Part shown: one piece after another, positions 13,401 through 25,400 of the stretch | Layout: every line of letters starts with the position of its first letter | How positions within the stretch are numbered: the stretch's first letter is position 1 | Assembly: GCA_030549495.1 (NCBI GenBank) | Contig: JAUIRK010000157.1 | Location: 479,501 to 543,500, forward strand | Direction: 5' to 3' | DNA from: Nectonema munidae | Taxonomy: Eukaryota; Nematomorpha; Nectonematoida; Nectonematidae | Length of the DNA stretch: 64,000 nt | Made by a program: the position numbers and the translations under genes | The notes under the pieces: generated by a model | What the model saw: the letters and a program-made list of their open reading frames with translations, nothing else | Told to the model about the DNA's origin: nothing | Database searches by the model: none

Positions 13401-16400
13401 GTTTCCATTGATTTTATATAAAAAAAATTTGGTTTCGAGGGGAGGGGGGAAGTCATCCATTGGAGGGGGCACAGCCCCAGTTGCCCCATAGCTGGCTACG
13501 TGCCTCTGTGTATATATAACTATTGATTGCAAGCATATGATTATTATTAAAAGAAAAACAACTCTCCCTCTAAGGTGTTCTCAATCTTTTATTGGAGGAT
13601 CCTTGAGATCTGGCAGTATTACTTTAATGATGAAGCACATTTCATCATATCATCATTGCTGATTAGCCCAAATACTGTTAAATAGGGTGAAATGTCGTAT
13701 TTTTTCTAAGTATTATAATGAACACATTGAAAAAGGAGCTTTTTGATTCCACACTGAAAATTTACCTTATGTTATTCCATCTTATTTGATCTAATATTAT
13801 ATATTGACATTTACATTTACCAATTGTTATTTAAAATTTCTCCATATTTTTTGCGTGGGGTTTAATTATCGATTTTACAGTTATAAATGTACTATACGAA
13901 ATCTTTTTTAGCCCTTCTCGAATACAGTTAAGTTAACTGAGAAGTCTTTTGCTAAACCATCTGTGATTCCTTCTCTGTCTACATCGGAAAATATTATAAT
14001 AAGAAAAGATTATGATCCCAAAGGTTTTTTCATTGTAGATTTTATTCACCTTTTTAATATCATCTTTTTTAGCTTCAAAGGTTGTTCAAGCGTCTTCTGA
14101 CACACAAGGAAAGTATTTGATATCTCCAATCACGGGAGAAAAGATTTTAGCGTCAAAACTTCACGATCATATGAGAATAGGTAATTTTATTATTTCATTT
14201 CTATAAATATTTTTATCTCTCAAATGCAGTATTTGACATTCATTTGCATAGAAAAATGTAATTTTTAGTGTTTCACACGCCAACTATGTTGACCAATGAA
14301 AAATTGAAACATTAAATAACCTTATTTATAATAAATACTACAACCTAAATAAGACTTTTATAATCCAGTTCCTTTAAAATGCAATTGTCCCCCTATTAAA
14401 TTAAACGACATGTGTATGTGTTTGTGTACGTGTGTGGATTTTTTTACGTGTGTGCGTATGTCTGAGGGCTTCTGTCTACGTTTATATCTTTGTGTTTACA
14501 TTTTGGGTGAGCTTATGTGTCTGTATATGAATGTGTGTGCCTGAGTGATTAAATATTTAAGTACATGGCATAGTAGTTGAATACGCGTTTAAAATTCACA
14601 ATAAAATAATCTAGAAAAACTTTCTTTTTCATACGGATATATTTTCGTGAGTTTTTCTTCCGTTTAACGCTTTTTGTTGAATTTTTAACTTGGCTCAAAA
14701 CATTAGACCAATTTGGATAATAAATGCTAAACCGTTTTGTTATATGAAAAATTGAACTGAAATATCAGTAATTTTCGAGGAATTTAGGTCACGGGGTTTT
14801 GAGAAATACAGTACCAAATTTTCCATCAAAGAGGGGGAAACTTAAAAAAGGAATTTTTTTCAGATCTAAGATACAATCAATAGAAGGTATTGTTTGAAAG
14901 TTCAGTTAGGTCAGATTTTGTTTGGGGGACATGTAAATTGTCGGATACGTGAGGTTTTATATATATTTTCTATACTCTTGATGGGCCATATAATCAATCC
15001 ATTAATTTTGTAATAACATATACTAAGGACTTTTGGATCCTCATTGGGTTGAACAGAGAGATCGCACTATCGCTGAGAAGCGAGAGCAAGAAGAAGTTTA
15101 TGCGCCAGGAACGGCAGTTTCTTCAACTCTTAAGAAATTAGCAGAAAGAAGAACAGATATCTTTGGAGCTGGTCATCAAGAAACATACATTGGCAAGAAG
15201 GTATCCTTTTTATTTTAATCTAATGAATATAATCTAGATTCAAACACGCTCTGTACTCAAATGTTTTGTCAATGAATCAGAACCGTCGCATTTTCGTCTA
15301 GAACCGATGAGTGATTACTTTATACCCAGCCTCTTTTTGTTTATTTTGAGAAGAAATATTATTTCTTATTTCTTTACAAGTTTTTCTTTATTCATCAAAG
15401 TGAGGTCCCATCAATGAGAATAGTTTAATACATTACTCTCTTATAAATCAGTTTAGTAAATAGAAATAGACACCCTAGTTAGAAACACTAACTTTTTTTA
15501 AACCTACCTTTTTTTATGGTGAAGATCCCTTAATATATATCAATAATGACTCTAGAAGTTAAAAAAATGCTCTATCCAACTGACTAAATTAAACTTCTTT
15601 TGTCCAGATTCTACAGATCTATCTCTTATATCAAGAAAACCTTGAAACTCTTTGGATTTGTTACTTTTTTTACTAAACCTTTGCAAAGTAATCCATTGAA
15701 ACAATCTAAAGTTAAATAGATAATAGCATATTGAAATTTAGATGATGGAAAATTTGCAAACACTTTTTCATGTCTTATGAAAACACCAGTATCTTTCCAG
15801 TAAGAACATATACTTATTCGCTAATTTCGAACATGTTTGGAATGAATTTTTATCGAGCAATATCAAAATCTGACATTGACAAATCAATTTTTATATATAC
15901 ATTATACATTCTAACCTAATTTGAATAAAATAAATAAATATTTTATATATACAGTCTAAAACCTATTTGGAGAAATAAGGGAGCTACCTGCTCAAGCGAG
16001 TCACCTCCTTAATCAAGCCACTTTTACTTGGTCCATAGACTGGCTCGCTTAAACAGGTTAGACTATAATAAATGTATATAATTTTGAAAGAACCTTCCTT
16101 TGCAAAAAGGTCATTTCAGAAAAGAAACCAAACTTGTTGGAATCATAGTAGCGTATTCAGCCAAGGCTAATTCTTCTCCTTCAGAATACAACGAAGAAGC
16201 AAGTTCACAAGAAGATGTCACGGTTCGCAAAAATGAAGTAAAGGTAAAGGCACCGTGGAGTATTTTCATTGAGAAGGCACAATTGCTCCGCTTGTATTGA
16301 ACTATAAGGAAAGTAGGCTTGATGCGGGATCGAACCCAAACCCACGAGTAGATTAATTTGTTTTAATTGTAAAAGAACTGTATGCACAGAAGAAGAATTA

Positions 16401-19400
16401 AAAAGATTTTTGCTTAATTTGTAAAGAAAAATAAAAAAGTATTTATCGTTTTATACATAACTTTTTATGGCATGAGTATGGTTGGTTAGATGCCGGATTC
16501 GATAACTCAAGGTCTTGGGTTCGATTCCGCATCAAGCTTGCGTTCCTCATAGTTCGATACAAGCGGCGCAATTGTGCCTTTTCGGTGAAAACACCCTACG
16601 GTACCATTACCACATAAATCTTCTTGTTTCATTTTGACTCCATGAGTGTTTCTTTGTCTGCCACGTCATCACATTCTGAATTTTTGAAGTATTCGTTTTA
16701 GGCTAAACGTTGCATGATACCCATCACAAATTTAAAAATTTTGGTAAATCCTTCAAGTAATAAATCCAGTAATTTTGGGATGTAGAAGACAAATTAAGCA
16801 CTCAAATATATTTTTATGTGTTAAGAAAGTTTTGTTTTTCAATGTAATAAAAATTAAGTAGTAACTTTTTTGAAGACGATCTATTAATGTTTGAGATTAT
16901 CTAAAATTTAGATAATCTAAAATTTATCTATTAATGTTTTAGATTATCTAAATCTTAGTCGCTAAAAGCCAAATGAAGTGAAAACCTTTTCTGTAAATTA
17001 GAAGCACTGCTTATAATCCTTAAAAATTAAGATGTAAAAATATTTAAATTAAAGCTTGCCTTTGTTTTGCTTTATAAGATGTATATGGAAGATACACGAT
17101 AAATAGCATAACATCTTACTAATTTAAAATTGTTCTTTGCTTTGTATGAGAACTGATCTAAAAGTAGCGATTTCCTATTTGTAACGTATAACATTGTGCA
17201 CACATATTCATTTCACTGCCCTTTATTATACATAGAGTGTAGGCTCAACTGAAGTAAACTCAAACTCTTGGGAACTAGAAATTAAATGTCTCTTCCTGCT
17301 TTGATGTTTTTCTATTGATCTCGATCTTTACATATTTTTTTCTTTCTCTTCGCCATGAATTTGCTTGTAAAAAATAAATGCGTTATGTATGACAATATCG
17401 AAGAGATGATTCTAAACTTAATATCTTTGCTAGTTTTACTTTCTCTTGTGTAGTATAAAGACATTTTGCTAATATTATCCACGCCACCCAAGTATTTGTT
17501 GTATTTAGAAAAAAAATTTTACTATAAAACTCTAAAATGAACATTTTATAGGTTTTTCAGCTTATTTTTTTATTGATGACAAAAAATTTGTATTTTTGTA
17601 TTTTTTGATAATATCTTTGTTATGCCATGGTTTTTTTAATTGGGTTTTTGCGCTCTTTTCAATTCCCCGCTCAATTGCAAATCTCTAGAGATCATTTTCA
17701 ATATCATCGCGTATTTGAAGCAGATAGCAAAAACGACAAAAGTAGTGTAGATTAGTGATGTATCGGATATCCGCATCGGCATATGCGAATCATCCGCAAA
17801 AAATTCACATGCGCTTCGCATCCTCATCCGTGGATTTTTATTATCTCAAAATCCGCATCCGCACTTTTTCTCTAATATCTATCTTAAATTATTCCATTAA
17901 AACTATTCAAGCTATAATATAATATATCATCGATTCCACTAGAACTGTGCTCCATTTGAGAGATGTCGTCAAAATGAGTCGCACACGAGCAATGCATACC
18001 ATTCCACATCATATTGCAGTAATTACAAGATAGGAAGGAGGAGATAACAGAGAGATACGAAAAAGAGTAAAAGCTTCATACGCCTGATATGCATTCTGAA
18101 GAGAGAGAGAGAGAGGGGAAGACAGAAACAGACATAAACAGAAGCACATTGTGCAAGTCATAGACAACACATGTTTAAAAATATAATGTTTAATGAAACT
18201 TTTCTTGATCCAACATTTAAAAGTAATTTTTTTACCGATTTTGAAGTAACAAATAAAGTGAAAAATTTTCTTTTAAATTTATATGATGAGGATAAACTCG
18301 ATAACAATGGCAATGAAAGTAAAGTGCCAAGCTGCAAAAAAAAATGAGGAAAAATGCTGATGAAGTTTATACTTCTTTGAACCAAGTTATGGATTCTATT
18401 TTAAATTCTAACAGTGAAGAAGAAAATGAAGATTATGTGGTTTGTAATGAAGAAATAATGAATTATCAAAAAGAAAAAAGAATCAATGGCACAACTATTC
18501 AAAGCTTGGATTGGTGGAAAATCAAAGAAGAACAATTTCCCTTTTTATCCAAAATTACGTGTCAATATCTCACTTGTCCTCCTAGCACTGTTCAAAGCGA
18601 ACAGCTTTTCAGTACGCCTGGAAATATTTAGAATGACAAAAGAAAAAGGCTACTAGGAAAAAAAGTTAAAAAACTTTTATTTATTAAAAAAAACTTACCC
18701 GTCTTAAACTATAATTATTGTAAATAAATTTTTTTATTTAGTGTGATTTATATTTTTCTTTATTGTTGAATTAAAAAAAATAGAAAAATGAATGAAATCG
18801 AATAGTGAAAATTTTTGAAAACATGTAATTTTCGAAACATTTAATATCCGCATCCGCATAAAGAATATTTTTTTCATTCGCATCCGCTCGAATGTCAAAT
18901 CTAATACCCGCATCCGCGGATCTGAAAAAATTCACATCCGATACATCTCTAGTGTAAATTCATCAGTTTTTGAATTCTAACTGAATTTTTATTGTTCTTT
19001 GACTTCATGGAATGTTCATTTTATAAACTACTCCAATATTTCATCTGTTCATTTTTCAATTACAGCAAGATTTTTCCATTTTTTGTATATGCATTTTGTG
19101 TTTTTATGTCGGTATTAATAAATAAATATAAAAATAAACAGTACGCACTGTATTCAAATATTAGTTTAGACATTTATATAATTTGTAGTGCTAAACAAAT
19201 TTACCCAACAAAATCCGTGTTTTTTCAAACACTGATTCTAATACCATAAATGGAATCGAATTACCGACTTTTTCCCTTCATCTTGCTTTTATTCTGAATA
19301 CTTCGGACCAGAGGCGAATGAATTAATGGGAGCGCTGAATTTTTTACTCATTAATGGTATTTACTATAAAAATTGCATATCAATGTGTTTATTTTTCATA

Positions 19401-22400
19401 TTTGATATAGAAATTTGTTTTAAGTATGCAAAATTATTTCTTTGATAAATTTCTCACTTTAAAGCCGATCTTATCTTGGAAGCATTTTTGAATTGTTGTT
19501 AAAATGATTTTTCTCTCAATAATTCAAAACGTAGTGCTAATGTCTAAAATATAACTTCCTTTAAAATGAGATGTTAGTTGATCAATAACCTTGAAGAGTT
19601 AGCCAAACTTGTTACCTCATGAACGAGAAAAGCAGGGGTGTCAAATATAGCGCACATATCCCGCGCGCCAAAGGCTACCTTGCGGCTCGCCAAGTATTAT
19701 TTAATCTGAAAGAAGGAATTTAAAGTTTCATCAGTTGGATTGAAATGTAATAATTAAATTATCTCATTTTTACCGTCCAACGTTTGGGTTATTATCTTGA
19801 ACGTAAACAATTTATAAAAAATAATATAATATGAAAAAAAAGAGATTATTTTATGTCAGATATTGCCAATTATTTGGGTACTTTGAATATCATGCTGCAA
19901 AGAGCACGAAAATCCTTACTGAAATTGAGTAGCTCTCATCTTTTTCACACTTAATCTTTGGATCAGAATAAAGATATGTCTTTATCATTGGTCTACAAAC
20001 CATTTTTCTGCTTGCTACATTTTAAGCTATATTTTTTTATCAACAGTAAAGTATTCTAAAAGAGAACTATCTTAATTTTCTTTCTTAATATAAACTTCTT
20101 TAGACTCATCGATATCTGAAAGGCGTTTTTTCTGAAAACAGTTTTCTTTAACTTCCTATTATTATTATTATTATTATTGAAAATTGAGTTGAAAACTAAA
20201 CTATGATAAGTATAGAAACGTTGTATAAATGATATGAGAATAAGTAGACAGAAGCAAAAGGAAATTTCTCTATATTAGCAGAAAATGATAATGTTGAATG
20301 TTAACTTTTTATCAGAGATATAAATGACAGGCGAAAGATTTTTACGTGATACCATATGTGCTGTGCACACAATAAGTGTCATGGGACATACCTGTTACAT
20401 TTTTAAAATAAGTTTAGCTATTTACTTGCTATCCAAATACTATTTTAGGATTAATTAACTCATCTAGAGTTTAATGAGTTAAATGAATATTGTGGAAAAT
20501 TTTGCAAACTTTTTCCATGATTCTAGGCGGTGCAGACGTTTTTCTAGCATTAAATTTTTAAGACTTTTTTCCTTTGCTTGTTAAAGACTGATGGAACAAA
20601 TAACTCTTAGATATATAATGAAACAACTGACCAGGCAATTTATCTTTAACGGTTATTTAAGACTTTTTTGAAGAATTTTTTTCTGGATACGAAATAAATC
20701 ACAGTTTAAAACTTTAAACTAGTATATCTAATTTATTGCTGTTAAATAAACCTTTTAAAATAAATAGGAAATTTTATTAACTTAAAATTTATTATTAAAA
20801 ACTAATCCATATTAGTATGTGTTTCTGAGGATTCTTTTAAAAGCTTATAAATGTATACTGTTATAAGGCATGATGTGATAGAATGTCTACATTCGTCTTG
20901 CGACATTGTAAGATGAGAGAATGCATTGAGTTTTGCTCATACTTCGAGATAAAAGTATTTATGAAGTATGTTGTATTGATGGGAGGGACACTAATATATC
21001 TTATAATGTTCGAATTATCAGACTTTAAGGAAGCTTAAGTTCTCACATATGATAAAAAATCTTGGCATAACACAATGTTCAACATATCCGCTTTCGACGC
21101 AACGAAATTTTAATGTTACCGATCGAAAATATTATAAGCTGTCCTGTACTGAATGATATAGGTATTCAAAAATTAGAAGACAACCCGTTTTTATTTGTTA
21201 ATACAAAATTGGGCCGTTAAGGACCGACCGCACCCCCTGCTCTACTCTTCTTGCTATGCTGCTGACTGACAGGCATATCACAGAACAGAAATTTGTTTGA
21301 ATAATTTGGGTAGTTCCAGAACTCCTAAACTAACAAAAATGTGTATACATGTTATCGTATAAACAATGCATGTGTCTGTAAATAATCGATGACATTGAAG
21401 AAGAATGCATTATTATAGGAAATTAACCTTGGACTCGATAAAATATCCTTGAACTGAATAAAATATCCTTGAACTTGAAACATTAGCCTTGAATTCTAGA
21501 AATGACCTTGGATTACTCTTTAAGCCAGAGAATAACCTTGTAAGTGCACATGCACAAGAATTATTGTCATCATTATTATTTGCAATCGATACGGTGCGTG
21601 TGTGTGAGAACTAGTGTTTATTTGTTGTATATCACTTTCAATTGAGATCATCACATTGATATTTTCATTTCCCTCTGTTCGTGGTGAGAAATTTTTATGT
21701 TGCAAGACAAGAGTAAGAAATTGTCGGATATGATGCATTTAGATTTTCTAGTTATACTTGTACTTCTATTTGAAGATTATATATAATGAATCTTCTACAG
21801 GCGATTTTTTTATTATTGCTATTTCATTCTTGTAAATGTCTTTCAAGACTTTTTGACGGAAAAATTTTTAAGAGAGTATGGTAATAACAATTTTGAGACA
21901 TTTTTGGGCTTGTTTTTTCTCTCAAAAACACTATAATCCAATATCCATGCTTTCTGCACTTTGTGAATTTTGGTAATGTACATTGAATATACAATTATTG
22001 ATGATTAATCAAATCTGTAAAATTGATTGAACCAAAATGGGATCCTTGCATATTTTTACCAAAATTTTTAAGACCAATCCTGTGTCTTCTTTTTCAACGC
22101 AATTTTATATATTTAAAGCAGGCCATTATCATTCCTTGAGACACTCCAAAATGTTCTAGCGGTTAATTTTCAAAATTTATAAAAATGACTCTCAGAAGCC
22201 TAAATCTTTTTAACCCTTCTCTTCTATCTTTTTACTAAACTACGTATGTAGAAAACACAATTTTGAATGTTCATATGTGTACGGAAAATGTCAAACTTGA
22301 AAAGATGAAGTAAATATATCAGAAGAAGTCCTTATCATGATGAAAACAAAATTTGCATTCTTATTTCAAAAATATTAGTTAAAAAACTACATATGTAGTT

Positions 22401-25400
22401 AAGCAGGCATGTGAGTTTAAGATAAAAATCAAAAAGGGTGCGAATCTATAAAAAGGTTAAGAAATCTTGCAATTATATTTTTTTGTATATTTACTATGTG
22501 TTCTAAATCAGTGTTTTCTTTCATGTTTGTTGGAACATTTTAAAAAACTACATATATAGTTAAGTGAGCTTTCGAAGACATTTTTTATGTAAGTTTATAC
22601 AAAAAACTTTGTTCATTAATTTAATGTAATTATATATATTTTTTGATACTTACTAATTGGTTTATATCGATTTTTACATGTTTTGTTGTTAAATTTCGAA
22701 AAAACTAAACATGTAGTCATGTGGGCTCTTGAAAGACATTTTTTATGTAAGCTGATAAGGGTTAAAAGATATAATAAACTTTAAAAGATTTATGATATTA
22801 TATTTTTTTTATTTTATAATGAATTAGTATTAGTAAAGTGTATCTTAAACATGTTTGATATCTAAAATTTCTAAATTCTTATTAGCCGGAACTTTCTATC
22901 ATGACGACTGCCTCGTTAATCTTAAAAAATAGTCCTAGTAGACGAACTGTTTGCCCATTATAGGCCGTTGTGGTCAGATCAAATTTGTCCACTGCACCTC
23001 ATTTCTCTCCTCATTTTATAGACCCACATCGACACAGGAAGAATATTCTTTTTCGAGCCTCGCCCTCGATTAGTGATGGGACGATTAATCGGAATCGTAT
23101 CGGAATAATCGGAATATCGGAAATTTTGTCTAGCATCGGAATCGGAGTGGAAATATTTCAACTCGCTCCGATACCAAAACGATTCCAAGTTAATACGTTA
23201 CATTGATTTCCTTTACTTAGGATTTTATTGTATAAATGATTTTACTACTTAGTGTGTAGAATCACTTGATTCGACAAAATTATTTAATTATAAAAAAATT
23301 TAACATTTTTTTGTGTTAATTGTGCATTATTATGTTTAAGCTACTTTTTTTTTGTAAATTTTGTGTTATAATTTTATATAAAAAATTTTCATGTACATTT
23401 TAAATGTTAAAACCGCATGTTTCGGACTATGAGTAATTTTCTCCTAAAAGAAATCGCTTAGAAGCAAAAACAGGAGAAATGCTTATGTTTTTGCACTATA
23501 ATTTACGAAAGCTCCCATTTAATTACGATTGATTCAAAAGATCTCTACTGCTCAAAATTATGACTATAGTTTTTTTAATTTTCAAAATTTATACTCAAAA
23601 TTTTCAAAAGTGGATTATTTATATAATTTTGCTTTCATATTGAGGATATTTATTCGGAAAAAGTGATAGAAATTAATTGAAGTTCAAAATAATATTAAAA
23701 AGTTATTTCAAGTTGTAATATTTTAGAATCGGAATTGTATCGGGAATCGTATCGGGAACAGGTATATTAAGTAGAATCGGAATCGTTATTAATTTTGGTA
23801 TCGTGCCATCACTACCCTCCATGCATTGTGCAAAGGCGCACCTATTAAAATTTTGTAGTCACAAAGTGTAGCTTAAAAATAGTCCCCACTCTTCTCACTC
23901 TTTATACATGCATCCTAAAATGGACGCGTCAACCAACACTATTTTCAATATAGAGTTTCTTAGATACATAATATAACATTTTTCACGAAAAGCATGAATG
24001 CATTTTACTGATATGCTTTGAAATTAAGACTCCACTATTTTTTGTTTTTTTTGTCCTAAGCGAAACTAGAAGGCCAGTGATCATAATTATCGCTGCCGCT
24101 GATATTGCAGTTTTTCTTATCGGCAAAAGGATGTGAGAAAAAAGTTTTTGTAAATATATCGCACCAAAAAGTAAAATATTTGCTTCATGGTAAGCGACGT
24201 CTGCCCCAGACAGCAATATTGTCCATGTGTATATATCAATAATATCTTAAGTTATTTATAAGCCCTGGCATGGACAGTGATTACCTTTTCCAAGTCTCAG
24301 TTTATTCCTGTAGACGAATGTAACTTCTTAGTAAAGACTTCTATATAATAAATACATAGGTATAAAACAAATATCATCCACAACCAAAATATTAATCTTT
24401 GTGGAAAACAAAATTGCTTTACGTTGCATGAAGTATGTGTGTATAAAAGGTAAATTTCACATCTTTTTTGTTTCATAAACAGAACAATCCTTCATTTTAT
24501 TCAATGTAATGCGGTAAAAATATGAGTGACTTTCAAGAAATTCCCTGAAAACAATGTCATGCCCCTATATCTAGAAGCTTAGATTTCTTTAGTCTTCGAA
24601 TTTTATCATATCGAAATAGTAATGTGTTAAAACTTTCTTCTAAGATATTTAGGGGGTGAGGCCTGTTGATTTCAAGTTTTCCTTGCTTTTACCATCAATA
24701 TGCACTTTGATCAATTGAGTAAACCTTTTTATTTGGCCGACTTTATAATCCTTTGGTTTTCACTTGTTGCATCCCAATTGTATTTCTTCGATAAAATTAA
24801 TGTAATCTTTTTTAGCTGCATGAAGAAGAATCAAAGCCTAAGAAGTTGACTCTGACTGACGAAACTCCTGAAAACACATCCTCTCCTTCAGTTAGCGACG
24901 CTCCATCTTTTCAAATCCCCCCTCCAAATGTTGAGTCAAAGTAAGAAAAGCCATTGATATATCTTTTTGCATTTTATGCATAGATTAGCTCAGCTAAACA
25001 TTTTATATCCCTAAATTTTAGACTTTTGAATAGATTTTTTATTGAAATTCTTCATATCCCGAAACTTAGACGCTTCTTCCGTTTCTCGATAAGTTATGAA
25101 GAATTCGTAAAAAAAAATGAGCGGGCTTTTCAAACCTTTTATTTTTTAGGGCTTGGTGTTTAGTCATAACGTGTTATATTGTTTTTACCAATTTGTAGTT
25201 TTCTCTAGCATTATTATTATGATCACCAAATGAGATTCATCATCTATAATTGAATTTATAATGAACAAATCTGTATTATCTTGTTTTGTTAAACTTGTAT
25301 ACAGAAACATTTTGGTGCGATTTTTGCAAATAGTAATTAAAATGATTAAAACTATTTCCAAGTATTTTCCCTGATTTACTTGTATCATTATAAACGGTAG

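Noticed and set aside
19634-19690. Complete hAT element starting CAGGGGTGTC
   Set aside because: No inverted right end or target duplication could be found; kept only as a half-end.
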